DNA of 31,051 bases from Halovenus sp. (GCA_028274925.1 JAQCNR010000313.1:1-31051), one strand, 5' to 3'. Numbered from the stretch's first letter, positions 7,240 through 16,900 are shown. Numbers and translations are program-made. The notes: generated by a model from the letters alone, not told the origin.

Positions 7240-8016
7240 TTAGTTTTCGAAACTTGCGTCGCCGACAGACAGCGCGTACGTCCGGGTCAGATAGTCGAGG
7301 ACGTAATCAACGAACGCCGGGTCGTACGTCCAGACGCCATAGAACGAGTCCTCGCCGCGCTCTTCGGCGAGTAAGGCGCTCTTCTGGGTGTCGGTGCCGC
7401 CGCCGTCGAAGACGACGAACCACGTCGTGGCGATTTCGTCAGTCTGGATTGGGTGGACATGCCCGGAGCCGAAATCCGGTGGGTCGGTGTCCGGGATACC
7501 GTAGGCGTGCACGTCGACACCTCGGCGGGCGAGGTCCGTGTAGACCTGCCGCTGGTCTGCCATGACCGAACACCGCTGGAACCCGGTATGAACTGTGCCA
7601 CAGCCAACTCGTCGTGCCCGGTCCTCGATTTCTCGCGAAGCATAGAGCAACTGCTTGGAGTCGTACGACGTGAACGTGGTTTCTTTGAGCGGGCCGAGGA
7701 CACGCTCGTACTCTTTATCTGCAATGCCAACGTCGTCAGCGGCCATCGGAACAGCGTCGAGTAATGCCCTCAGCGTCGAGATATCGAGCACCGCGAGTGG
7801 CTCTGCTGTGTTGCTGAGCACTGCGATATCTCTGGGAGCACCCGAAGCCGTTCGACGCTCGGTGATTCGCACGTTCTGTGTCTCGAAGTAGGCTTCGAGG
7901 TCCGCCCGTAACGGGTCAGTCGGGTCGACGTTGAACAGGCAGAGTTCCTTTTCGGTGTATCTGATGAACTCGATACACTCCCGGATATCCATCGTACGCT
8001 CCCAGTGGGTAGCCAT
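7240..8016 (-). CDS. DICT sensory domain protein
   Basis: A 258-residue soluble protein. The stretch at about 112-160, with YASREIEDRARRVGCGTV, HTGFQRCSVMADQRQVY and LARRGVDVHAYGIPD, matches the DICT domain, a predicted sensor found beside signalling domains in bacteria and haloarchaea. C-terminal FVVFDGGGTDTQKSALLAEE and FYGVWTYDPAFVDYVLDYL complete the fold. No output domain is attached. The start at 8016 is supported by ATCACC at 8024-8029, which on the minus strand is GGTGAT, a good match to the 16S anti-Shine-Dalgarno with a 7-nt spacer. A second ATG at 7992 has GGAG six nt ahead and would remove eight residues. An RBS rather than a TATA box fits an internal operon gene, and the HemAT stop lies 81 nt upstream. 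A role as partner in the aerotaxis or gene-regulation path is inference. Confidence 0.8.
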   Translation of the reverse strand: MATHWERTMDIRECIEFIRYTEKELCLFNVDPTDPLRADLEAYFETQNVRITERRTASGAPRDIAVLSNTAEPLAVLDISTLRALLDAVPMAADDVGIADKEYERVLGPLKETTFTSYDSKQLLYASREIEDRARRVGCGTVHTGFQRCSVMADQRQVYTDLARRGVDVHAYGIPDTDPPDFGSGHVHPIQTDEIATTWFVVFDGGGTDTQKSALLAEERGEDSFYGVWTYDPAFVDYVLDYLTRTYALSVGDASFEN

Positions 8017-8097
8017 TCAGTACATCACCGTTGGAGAGACGGTAGTATGCGTGTGTTGGCTGCCGTCGGCGTCGGGGTCTCCTGGCATTGCTGTTCG

Positions 8098-9861
8098 TTA
8101 CTGCAGGTCTGTCGGATCGAGGTTTCCGTTGGCGACCTCTTGCAGTTGCTCCTCGGAGAGCATGTCGACGACGAACTCTGGGATGTCGTCGGGAAGGTCC
8201 GCCTCCGGAATCGTACCCTCGCCGTTGTCGGTCCGAGAGACAGTGTCTTGTCCACCGTCTGTCGTTGAGCGGTCGCCGGACAGGCGGGTGACTGACGCTT
8301 CTACTTCCGAGACCATCGCCGCCTGTTCTTGATTTGCGGCAGCCAGACTTTCGATTTCTTCCGCGACGCGCTCAGTCCCGTTGACAACTTCGTCAACCAT
8401 CGACGCGATTTCTTCGGCTGCTGCGGCTTGGTCGTCGGTTGCCTCTGCAACTTCACCGATGCCGTTCGCTGTTTCGGTAACAGCCTCGACGATTTCGGTC
8501 AGGTTGTTCATCGCGTCCTGGACCTGCTCGATACCTCGATTGACCTGTTCGGTCGTGTCGTCGAGACTCGCTGCGGTCTCTTCAGTATCGGTCTGGATGT
8601 CGTCGACCATCGTCTCAATGTCACTGGCGTGTGTCTGTGACTCTTCAGCGAGTGACTTGATTTCGTCCGCCACGACGCCGAAGCCATCGCCCGCCTCGCC
8701 GGCGCGAGCGGCCTCGATTGACGCGTTCAGCGCCAGCATGTTCGTCTGGTCGGCAATGTCGTCGATTGCGTCGACGAACGCATCAATCTGTCCGACACGC
8801 TCCTGCAACGAAGAGACGTCGTTGGCAACGTCGCTGACAGAGTCGCCGATGTCGGTCATCACTCCCGCGGCAGTGTCGGCGGCGTCCTTCCCGTCTTCTG
8901 CGAGGGTTTCGGCCCGTTCGCTCGCATTTTCGACCTGGTCGGCCGTCGAGGCGACTTCCTCGACTGTCGCCGAAAGGTTCGCAACCTCAGACGAGATTTC
9001 GTCCACCCGTTCGGACTGGTCGGTTGCTGCATCGCTGATAGCAGTGGCGCTTTCGGCGACGTCTTCGGCACTGCTCTGGAGGTCACTTACCGGTTGTTTC
9101 ACCTCCTCTTCGACATCGGTCATCAGTCGTTTGTTGCGTTCAATCTCGTCTTCGAGTTTCTGGCTGTAAGAGTGAATGTACGTGTCGGTAACGACCTGCA
9201 TATCGAGGTTGATAATCCGAAGAATCGAGAGAATATCCTGCACAGCGTCGTCTACCTCTTCCTCGATTGCAGTTTCGATTGCAGGACGAGACAGGTCAGC
9301 GTCGGGACCACCGACCTCGGTGGCCTCGCCGGACGTTTGCGTGACTCCACCGTCCGTGGCGGCACCAGCCAACCGGTCAGTGAGTGAGTCGACGAGACGG
9401 TCTCCCACGAGTGGGAGGATGAGGTCGTAGTAGACGCTGTACTGTCCGAGATAGTGTTTCATCGGCATCTCCAGCATATCGTGGAGTTTGCCGATACGGG
9501 CTCGGTCGCGGAAGTACTCCGCCCCGTACTCGCCGTCAGCGAGCGTCACGAGATAGGCCGACTGCGTCCGCTTGAGTTGCTCAATCCCCTTCGGGGACCG
9601 CCCAATTATTTCGACTGTTTCCTCATGATCAGTGATGTTCTCGTAGAAGTCGTCTGCGACCTGCTCGGCGTTATCCTCGAAGGATTCGTGGTAGCTCTGC
9701 AGACGACGGGCGTCCTCGGCACTGAAGCCAATGAACTCTTTTCGCCACTGGATTTCCGACCGGTCGAGACCGATTTCGCCGACGAGTGCGTCGACATCAA
9801 GTTGGTCGTTCAAGCCGCCCTGTCCGAAGTCATCCCGGCCATAGTTCCCCGAGTTCGGCAT
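8098..9861 (-). CDS. hemAT: Haem-based aerotaxis transducer, HemAT type
   Basis: A 587-residue soluble transducer with no membrane helix. Residues about 35-190 form a globin-coupled sensor domain, seen in FIGFSAEDARRLQSYHESF and in RIGKLHDMLEMPMKHYLGQY, where H127 is the likely proximal haem ligand. A short linker leads into a long methyl-accepting coiled coil at about 250-540. The highly conserved hairpin tip lies at about 365-400 (NMLALNASIEAARAGEAG, then EIKSLAEES), where CheA/CheW bind. Glu/Gln/Ala-rich heptads on both sides offer methylation sites. In Halobacterium salinarum and Bacillus subtilis, HemAT binds oxygen and drives aerotaxis. The C-terminus is a short acidic tail. The start is well supported by a TATA-like box 27 nt upstream (leaderless). 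The gene is divergent from a second transducer with a shared promoter motif. Confidence 0.92.
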   Translation of the reverse strand: MPNSGNYGRDDFGQGGLNDQLDVDALVGEIGLDRSEIQWRKEFIGFSAEDARRLQSYHESFEDNAEQVADDFYENITDHEETVEIIGRSPKGIEQLKRTQSAYLVTLADGEYGAEYFRDRARIGKLHDMLEMPMKHYLGQYSVYYDLILPLVGDRLVDSLTDRLAGAATDGGVTQTSGEATEVGGPDADLSRPAIETAIEEEVDDAVQDILSILRIINLDMQVVTDTYIHSYSQKLEDEIERNKRLMTDVEEEVKQPVSDLQSSAEDVAESATAISDAATDQSERVDEISSEVANLSATVEEVASTADQVENASERAETLAEDGKDAADTAAGVMTDIGDSVSDVANDVSSLQERVGQIDAFVDAIDDIADQTNMLALNASIEAARAGEAGDGFGVVADEIKSLAEESQTHASDIETMVDDIQTDTEETAASLDDTTEQVNRGIEQVQDAMNNLTEIVEAVTETANGIGEVAEATDDQAAAAEEIASMVDEVVNGTERVAEEIESLAAANQEQAAMVSEVEASVTRLSGDRSTTDGGQDTVSRTDNGEGTIPEADLPDDIPEFVVDMLSEEQLQEVANGNLDPTDLQ

Positions 9862-9882
9862 ATCTTGACGGATGAGAGACCG

Positions 9883-9906
9883 GCATATAACCTTCCTATC
9901 TAGATA
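9883..9906 (-). promoter_or_regulatory. HemAT promoter with TATCTAGATA palindrome
   Basis: On the minus strand a TATA-like GGTTATATGC (9883-9892) is centred 27 nt upstream of the ATG at 9861. Immediately behind it, 36 to 45 nt from the start, is the perfect 10-bp palindrome TATCTAGATA (9897-9906). The octamer TATCTAGA recurs in the divergent promoter at the same distance from its own start. Confidence 0.6.
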
Positions 9907-9997
9907 ACAGCATAGGTATCAGGGATGATAACCACAGCGGCAGGGAAACTGCTCTCCGAGAGCGCCCGTCGATTCTCACAGGTGATACTCATGCCGG

Positions 9998-10020
9998 TAT
10001 CTAGAGTGTGCAAATATATC
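9998..10020 (+). promoter_or_regulatory. Promoter of the membrane transducer, with a TATCTAGA copy
   Basis: TATCTAGA (9998-10005) lies 38 to 45 nt upstream of the ATG at 10043. An AAATATATC TATA box (10012-10020) follows at 23 to 31 nt upstream. This mirrors the HemAT promoter and suggests a common regulator just upstream of the BRE/TATA complex. The remaining 90 nt between the two promoters show nothing recognisable. Confidence 0.55.
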
Positions 10021-10042
10021 ATCGCTTGACAGATGTTGGTGT

Positions 10043-12247
10043 ATGTTAGAGCGCATCACAATCGACCGGTTCGACCTGCGACCGAAGCTGATACTCGCGT
10101 TCGTGCTCGTAGCACTGCTGGTCGCCGTGGCAGGTGTCGCTGGATACCAGAGCGTGGCTGCCGTCGATGCCGAAGCACACACAATCTCCGAAGACGCGGA
10201 CAAAATCGACGCGTCGATGGAGACGTTAGTTGCCGTCGAGAAACAGCAGGTCGCCGTTCAGGGAGCCCTGCTCGGTGACGAAGACGCAAGAAGCGAGTAC
10301 GACAAAGCGGAGTCCAACTATCAGGAGTGGATACAGCAACTCGAATCGGCCGAGTTGAGTGAGCAAGAGCAACAGGCGCTGGCCGACCTAAAATCCCGCC
10401 ACGAGGAGTACGACGCTGTCGCTCAGGCAGTGTTCGATGCAGTGGCGGCCGGAGAGATGAGTCGTGCTGAACAGCGACTGGCGGACCTGAAGCCGATAGT
10501 GGCGGACATGCGCGAAGACGCACACACGATCGAAAACCAGGCTGTCGAAGACAAGGAGTCAGCAGTCGCCTCGGCTGATTCCACCACACAGGCCATCCAG
10601 TGGCTGCTACTCGGGTTGACCCTCGTTGCGTTCGTCGCCGCGATTGCGGTCGGATTGTTCGTCGCCGGGCGGATTATCCCGCCGATTACCCAGTTAGAAG
10701 AGACTGCAAAAGCTGTGAGCAACGGGAGACTCGATACCGACATCGACGACCACATCGAGGACGATGAACTCGGACGGATGGTCGAAGCCTTCACCGAGAT
10801 GCAGGCGAACCTCCAGGGCGTCTTCTCCCAGATTGGGACCGCAAGCAGCGGGCTGAAAGAGGGTGAGTTGGGCTGGGAGTTCGAGGCAGACTATCCCGGC
10901 AGGTACGGAGAAACAGTCGCCGACCTCGAAGCGGGAGCAACCGAACTCGCCGGCAGTTTCGACGAAATCCAGCGGGTGAGCAACGACATCCAGCAAGGGA
11001 GACTCCAGAGTGAGATTGAAACGGACCGGCCCGGACAGTACGGCGCAGTACTCGAGGACCTCGAGACCGGGACGACCCAGTTGTCAGAGAGTTTCGCCCA
11101 GATATCGGCCGCCAGCCAAGGACTGAAAGACGGGCAACTCAGCCAGGACATCGAGACAGCCTACCCAGGCACGTTCGGAACAGTGCTGCGCGACCTCGAA
11201 GAGGGTGTCGCCCAACTGAGCGAGAGTGTCGAACAGGTCCAGTCGATTGCAGACGATGTCGCAACGTCGAGCGAAGAGGTAGCGAGTAGTTCCGAGGAAA
11301 TCGAACAGGCCAGCGAACAGGTTGCCGAATCTGTCGAAGAGATTTCCAGCGGCGCGGACGCCCAGAGTGAGAATCTGCAAGAGGTGGCCGACGAGATGAA
11401 CGATATGTCCGCCACCGTCGAAGAGATTGCCTCCTCTGCGGAGGAAGTGACTGCAACCGCCAGTACGGCCGTCGAACGCGGCGAAATGGGTCGGGAGTCC
11501 GCTTCGGATGCGACCGAGGAGATTCAGGCAATCGAATCACAGGCCGACGAGGCGGCCGCGCAAGTCGAGGCGCTCGATGAGAAGATGGACCAGATCGGTG
11601 AGGTCGTCGAAATGATTACCGAGATTGCGGAGCAGACGAACATGCTGGCGCTGAACGCGTCAATCGAGGCTGCCCGCGCCGGCGAGGCGGGCGAAGGGTT
11701 CGGCGTCGTCGCAACCGAAATCAAGTCCCTGGCAGAGGAAGCAGCACAGGCGACGAGCGATATCGAACAGCGTATCGAAGAGGTTCAGGCGACGACAGCA
11801 GACACCGTCGATGGGATGCAACAGATGAGCGAGCAGGTACAGCGTGGCTCCGCGACCATCGAGGACGCTATCGAGATGTTCGACGAGATTGCAAGCGCCA
11901 TCAAGGAAGCCGAGAGCGGCATCCAAGAGATCAGCAACGCCACCGACGACCAAGCAGCCTCCTCGGAGGAGGTGGTGTCGATGGTCGACGAGGTGTCGAG
12001 TGTCAGCCAACAGACCGCCGCCGAGGCAAGCAACGTCTCAGCGGCCACCGAGGAACAGACTGCCTCGCTTTCGGAGACTTCGGAGAACGTCCAGGAACTG
12101 TCCTCCCTCGCCGAAGAACTGCACGACCAGGTGTCCGGCTTCGACACGACTTCGATGAGCGGGCCAGGAGCAGAGGCTGCGGCCCGTTCGCCAACTGCCA
12201 CCGACGGAGGAGCAGATTCCGACAGTTCCCGGGAGGACAGTCGGTAA
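10043..12247 (+). CDS. Membrane-bound halobacterial transducer (methyl-accepting) with HAMP-like repeats
   Basis: A 734-residue chemotaxis/phototaxis-type transducer. TM1 lies at about 16-34 (LILAFVLVALLVAVAGVAG). An extracytoplasmic helical domain (about 36-184) resembles four-helix-bundle sensors, and TM2 lies at about 186-210. A HAMP domain at about 211-265 (GRIIPPITQLEETAKAVSNG) is followed by three divergent units of about 50 residues. Each carries a GL.(D/E)G(E/Q)L or GRL motif and a PG.(Y/F)G....DLE.G motif, probably a poly-HAMP relay. The signalling hairpin tip lies at about 527-568 (NMLALNASIEAARAGEAG). Glu-rich heptads at about 430-475 and 610-690 are potential methylation sites. 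The signal is unknown and no cognate binding protein or rhodopsin gene is adjacent. It is divergent from HemAT, so both may be induced together. The C-terminal 45 residues are polar and disordered. Confidence 0.9.
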   Translation: MLERITIDRFDLRPKLILAFVLVALLVAVAGVAGYQSVAAVDAEAHTISEDADKIDASMETLVAVEKQQVAVQGALLGDEDARSEYDKAESNYQEWIQQLESAELSEQEQQALADLKSRHEEYDAVAQAVFDAVAAGEMSRAEQRLADLKPIVADMREDAHTIENQAVEDKESAVASADSTTQAIQWLLLGLTLVAFVAAIAVGLFVAGRIIPPITQLEETAKAVSNGRLDTDIDDHIEDDELGRMVEAFTEMQANLQGVFSQIGTASSGLKEGELGWEFEADYPGRYGETVADLEAGATELAGSFDEIQRVSNDIQQGRLQSEIETDRPGQYGAVLEDLETGTTQLSESFAQISAASQGLKDGQLSQDIETAYPGTFGTVLRDLEEGVAQLSESVEQVQSIADDVATSSEEVASSSEEIEQASEQVAESVEEISSGADAQSENLQEVADEMNDMSATVEEIASSAEEVTATASTAVERGEMGRESASDATEEIQAIESQADEAAAQVEALDEKMDQIGEVVEMITEIAEQTNMLALNASIEAARAGEAGEGFGVVATEIKSLAEEAAQATSDIEQRIEEVQATTADTVDGMQQMSEQVQRGSATIEDAIEMFDEIASAIKEAESGIQEISNATDDQAASSEEVVSMVDEVSSVSQQTAAEASNVSAATEEQTASLSETSENVQELSSLAEELHDQVSGFDTTSMSGPGAEAAARSPTATDGGADSDSSREDSR

Positions 12248-12504
12248 GCCGCCACCGAGCCAGCGCGCCAGTCCCCAGAGGACGTGTCGCTATCGTTTAT
12301 TTGTCGGGAGTCCAGCTGAGTCCGGTGGCAAACAAGGGTGCCAAGAGTTTGTTCCGAAACCCGGTAAAAAACGACAGGCCAGAGATTCTAACGGACGAGC
12401 GAAGCGGGGTCAACTAATCACTAGCCTCGCGATTTGCTCCGATTCGATATAGCGCCATACCATTGACGAGCGGAGATTGGCTGTCTAGTTGGCCGCAGAC
12501 CAAA

Positions 12505-12513
12505 TCATTATAC
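12505..12513 (+). promoter_or_regulatory. TATA-like box of the SDR gene at 12537
   Basis: TCATTATAC is centred about 28 nt upstream of the ATG at 12537, the leaderless position. The preceding gap from 12248 (289 nt in all) contains no gene, strong hairpin or RNA that I can recognise. Confidence 0.45.
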
Positions 12514-12536
12514 TCGCGGGCTGAGACGGCATCAGC

Positions 12537-13319
12537 ATGGATTTTGGACTTAGCGACCGAACGGCAGTGGTAACAGGCGGCGGTGGCCGGATTGGCGGGG
12601 AAGATTGTCGAATACTCGCAGAGGAAGGGGCGGAAGTGGTCGTGCTCGATGTGAACCTCGAAACGGCAGAGAACATCTCCGAGGAGATTAACGAGGGCGA
12701 CTACGCGGGGGACGCCCACGCTGTCGAGTGTGACCTCACAGATAGAGACGACGTCAGCGAGACCGTCGACGCACTGGAAGAGGAGACTGGCGGCATTGAC
12801 GTACTCATCAACAACGCGGGGATGGTCGACGCTCGTGACCGCGTCGAATCCTTCGACGACGACATCTGGGACCGTGACCTTGCGGTGAACCTCACCGGCG
12901 CGTACAACATTACGACAGAGGTGTTCCCTCACATGAAAGAGCGGGAGTGGGGCCGAATCATCAACATGTCCTCGATGGCTGGCTGGCAGGGTGGGTTCGG
13001 CCAGCTCTCGTACTCAGCAACCAAGGCTGCGCTGATTGGCTTCGGCAAAACGCTCGCACTGGAGGGCGCACAGCACGGCATCACCTCGAACGTCATCGCG
13101 CCGAGTATCGTCGTCGGCCAGCTCGCGGACCTCCCAATCGACCAGCTTGAAGAGATGGACGAGCACTTCGCCAGAATTGCGAAGGCAACACCGATGCGAA
13201 AGCTCGGCAAGGAAGAGGACGTAGCCAACTTGGTCGCCTATCTTGCCTCTGAACAGTCAAATTACATTACCGGACAAGTAGTCGGCGTAACTGGCGGGAT
13301 CGACCTGTTCTCGTTCTGA
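12537..13319 (+). CDS. Short-chain dehydrogenase/reductase (FabG-like SDR)
   Basis: A 260-residue classical SDR. The cofactor motif TGGGGRIGG lies at residues 13-21, an acidic residue D38 ends beta-2 (VVVLDV) and favours NAD over NADP, and NNAG lies at 92-95. The catalytic triad is visible as S145/S146 (INMSSMAG), Y159 and K163 (YSATK). It aligns with 3-oxoacyl-ACP reductase/glucose dehydrogenase-like SDRs, and the substrate cannot be named. The TGGGGRIGG variant has an extra Gly where TGxxxGIG is usual, but the spacing is right. The C-terminal VTGGIDLFSF is where GG(xxx) normally closes the substrate pocket. It stands alone, with a transducer upstream and the convergent TRAM gene 23 nt downstream. 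Confidence 0.88.
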   Translation: MDFGLSDRTAVVTGGGGRIGGEDCRILAEEGAEVVVLDVNLETAENISEEINEGDYAGDAHAVECDLTDRDDVSETVDALEEETGGIDVLINNAGMVDARDRVESFDDDIWDRDLAVNLTGAYNITTEVFPHMKEREWGRIINMSSMAGWQGGFGQLSYSATKAALIGFGKTLALEGAQHGITSNVIAPSIVVGQLADLPIDQLEEMDEHFARIAKATPMRKLGKEEDVANLVAYLASEQSNYITGQVVGVTGGIDLFSF

Positions 13320-13342
13320 GCCGCGCGGCAGAAAATCCGGAC

Positions 13343-13813
13343 TTAGCCGCCCCAGAAGTTGTCCCGACTGCCCAGACGGGGGTCATCTTTTTCGTACTGC
13401 TCGGTGTCCTCAGCGTCGTCGTCCTCCTCCTCACCGTCCGAGTCGGCCGTTTCTTCCGAGTCAGCGTCTTCCTCGGCTTCGTCGGGGAGTCGTTCGAGTT
13501 CCTCGCCGCGAGCGTGATTAGACATGACGTTGGTGACTTTCACGCGAGCGCGGGCTGGCGGAAGTAGCCCGTCGACCATGATGATGAAGCCATCTTCAGT
13601 TCGGCCAACCCCCGCGCCGCTCTCGTGAATATCTTCAACCTCGATAACCACTTCCTCGCCGGGTTTGACCGGCTGTGATTTCAGGTCGTCAATTGGCTGG
13701 TTGTAGTGGTTGCACCACTCCGCACCCCCCCGGTCACCGTAGTGTTGACAGCCCATCCCCTCGATATGTTCGCTGAAACTGGGACAGTCATCCGCGAGTG
13801 GACAGTCGGACAT
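13343..13813 (-). CDS. TRAM-domain RNA-binding protein with N-terminal cysteine motif
   Basis: A 156-residue protein. Residues about 48-105 form a TRAM domain (PVKPGEEVVIEVEDIHESG, then GFIIMVDGLLPPARARVKV), an OB-like RNA-binding fold common in archaea, alone or attached to tRNA-modifying enzymes. Ahead of it is a segment with four cysteines, C4, C10, C22 and C34, with H24 and H36 nearby, possibly a zinc or iron-sulfur site. Residues 106-156 are an extremely acidic low-complexity tail ending SRDNFWGG. In archaea, small TRAM proteins have been implicated as RNA chaperones. It is divergent from mcm, with 121 nt between the two starts. Confidence 0.8.
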   Translation of the reverse strand: MSDCPLADDCPSFSEHIEGMGCQHYGDRGGAEWCNHYNQPIDDLKSQPVKPGEEVVIEVEDIHESGAGVGRTEDGFIIMVDGLLPPARARVKVTNVMSNHARGEELERLPDEAEEDADSEETADSDGEEEDDDAEDTEQYEKDDPRLGSRDNFWGG

Positions 13814-13834
13814 ACCATCGGCTACTCTGCCGGT

Positions 13835-13846
13835 GAATTAAACGCT
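13835..13846 (-). promoter_or_regulatory. TATA-like box of the TRAM gene
   Basis: On the minus strand this region reads as a TTTAATT core, centred about 28 nt upstream of the ATG at 13813. No comparably good box was found at the expected place upstream of mcm at 13935. Confidence 0.4.
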
Positions 13847-13934
13847 TACGCACCCACGCAGAGAGATTCCAATCAGCACGGTTCTGCCCGGTGGGAAGGT
13901 TCTTGAGGGAGTAGGAACAATCTCGGGTCATCAA

Positions 13935-16900
13935 ATGGCCCGTGCGGATGACACCGAACTGATCGACAACTTCGAGGAGTTCTACCGGAGTTACTACCGC
14001 AACGAAATCGCTGAACTCGCCCAGAAGTACCCGAACGAACAGAAATCGCTGTATATCGACTGGCAGGACCTCTACCGATTCGACTCTGACCTTGCCGACG
14101 ATTTCCGGAACAAGCCCGACCAGCTCCGAGAATACGCCGAGGAAGCCCTCCGACTCTACGACCTCCCTGTCGACGTCTCACTCGGACAGGCACACGTCCG
14201 CGTCCGGAATCTCCCAGAGAAGACCGACATCCGTGGCATCCGCTCAGACCACCGCGGAATGCTTATTTCCGTCCAGGGAATTATCAGGAAAGCGACCGAC
14301 GTACGGCCGAAAATCACGACCGCAGCCTTCGAGTGCCAGCGCTGTGGCACACTCACGCGGATTCCCCAAGAAGGCGGGGACTTTCAGGAACCTCACGAGT
14401 GCCAGGGCTGTGAACGACAGGGGCCGTTCCGGATCAACTACGACCAGTCGGAGTTCATCGACGCCCAGAAACTCCGGGTGCAGGAATCGCCAGAGGGACT
14501 GCGCGGCGGCGAAACGCCACAGAACATCGACGTGAACATCGAGGACGACATCACGGGAGAAGTCACCCCCGGTGACCACGTCACGGCGACGGGAATCCTC
14601 AAACTCGAACAGCAGGGCAACGACCGCGAGAAATCGGCCATGTTCGATGTCTACATGGAAGGGCTGACCATCGACATCGAGGACGAGCAGTTCGAGGAGA
14701 TGGAAATTACCGACGAAGACAAAAAAGAGATTGTCGAACTCTCCAACCAGGACAATATTTACGAGGAGATGGTCGGCGCAATTGCACCCTCCATCTACGG
14801 CTACGAGAAAGAGAAGAAGGCGATGGCTTTCCAGCTGTTTTCGGGTGTGACAAAGTTCCTCCCCGACGGCTCGCGAACCCGCGGTGACCTCCACATTTTG
14901 CTGGTGGGGGATCCCGGAACTGGAAAGAGTCAGTTGCTTCAGTACATCAAGGAAATTGCGCCACGGTCGGTGTACACCTCAGGGAAAGGGTCGTCCTCGG
15001 CAGGGCTTTGTGTGACTGGAGACACGCTCGTTCACACCAGAAAGGGGCTGATTCCGATACGAGAGCTTGCAGAGCCAAGCCATCCCGACCCAGTTGACGA
15101 GGAGACAGCGGCAGAGTACGAAAGACGGGTATACACGTTCGAGAGGGACGAGAGGAAAATAACCGAGAGAGAGAGCTCTCACGTGTGGCGTATGCCACCG
15201 AAGGAGTGTCGACAGATTCGGACGAGACACGGAAAAGAACTGGAGACATCGACAAATACGACACTGCTCGTTTGTGGCGAGCAGGGACTCGAGTGGAAAG
15301 AAATTGCCGATATCGAAGCTGGCGATCACGTGGCAGTGCCGAGCTACACGAATATAGAGCGATGGTCACCACGGGTCGAGGAGTTTTTTGAGTTCACGAA
15401 CGAGAAACTCAAACCGACCGACGAGTCTGTTGAATTTATCCGTACCCGACTCTGCGAGGAGTTTGGCACACTCCGTACTGCCGCTTCCGAACTTGAACTC
15501 TCCGAAGATTTCATATACGACTCGTTATCGAACCGACACCTTCCGCAGGACAAACTCGACCGAATCCTCGACGCGATTGGTGCGACGCGAGACGACATTA
15601 CGATCGACCGGGCGATGCTCCGACACGGAGGCAGCATTCAGATTCCCAACGAATTCGATGCAAATCTGCTGTATCTTGTGGGACTCGTGTTCGGGGACGG
15701 AGACCTGATGGTGTCACGACGTGGCGGAAATCGAGGGCACATCCGAATCTCCAATTCGAACGAGGAGATTCTTTCAGAGGCCGCGGAAATCATCGAATCT
15801 ACGTTTGATCGATCAGTCGAAATCGAGTATCAGGATGACCGAGTTCCGTGTATTCGGCTCCACAGCGCAACTGTCGCACGGTTTTTCAGTAATATCGGGA
15901 TGGAGACGCCGAAAAATAGCCTCGAACTCGACCACAGGCTGACGACAGCACCGCATGCGAATGCGTTTCTGCGAGGGCTGTTCGATGCGGATGGCTCTGT
16001 CTCGGCCCGTGACGATGGTGGTTCGAGCGTTCAATTCTCGACAATCTGCTCGAAGTTCGCCCAACAGGTGCAGTTGATGCTGGAAACGTACGGGATTCGA
16101 GCCCGTCGTCGAGAGCGTGACAGGCGAGGAACATACGAACTAGAAACCGGTCGAACGATCGAATCGAAGTCGGTACAGACGCATCTGGGAATATATGGTC
16201 GCGACATCGAAGCATATACAGAGAGAGTCGGATTCCGTTGTACGGCGAAGTCCAAAGCACTTAGTACAATTACGCACGACGCACCGCGCCGTGGCGAACG
16301 GATGCCGATTAGTGATGTACTTGCGCGGACGGACGGCGCTGGTGGAACGTTCTACAACAATATAATAAAGGAAGACGATCCGAGCCGTGGTCGGGCTCGT
16401 GAAATGCTCGCCGACCGGCAACTCGGTAGTGCTGAATCGACGATTGAGGAGGTTATTGAGGCCGATCTCGTCTGGGACGAAGTCGTCGAAGCTGAGAACA
16501 CCGGAACAAAAGAGCTATTCGACCTTACAGTCCCGAAAACACACAATTTCCTCGGAAATGGAATCGTGACACACAATACCGCTGCTGCAGTCCGTGACGA
16601 CTTCGGGGAGGGCCAGCAGTGGACGCTAGAGGCTGGTGCCTTGGTGCTGGCAGACCAGGGGATTGCAGCAGTGGACGAGTTAGATAAAATGCGGTGCGTG
16701 ACTGGGGAGACATTAGTGCACACCCCTGACCGAAAGATCCCAATTCGAGAGTTCGCGGACCGAGCCAGAGAATCAGCGACAGTGGAAGAACTCGACAACG
16801 GGCGGACTATTCGAGGGATCGACAAGGAAGTTTGGACAATGACGGGAAATGAGAAGATCGAGCGTCGGGATGTGACTGCAGTGCACGAGTATGATGCCCC

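Noticed and set aside
8381..9169. A Ser/Ala-rich plus-strand frame inside HemAT
   Set aside because: It is the antisense of the methyl-accepting coiled coil; Ser/Ala richness is the reverse complement of Asp/Glu/Ala codons.
12248..12536. Possible small gene or RNA in the gap behind the membrane transducer
   Set aside because: No open frame with haloarchaeal codon bias and no stable long hairpin was found; only the downstream TATA-like box is supported.
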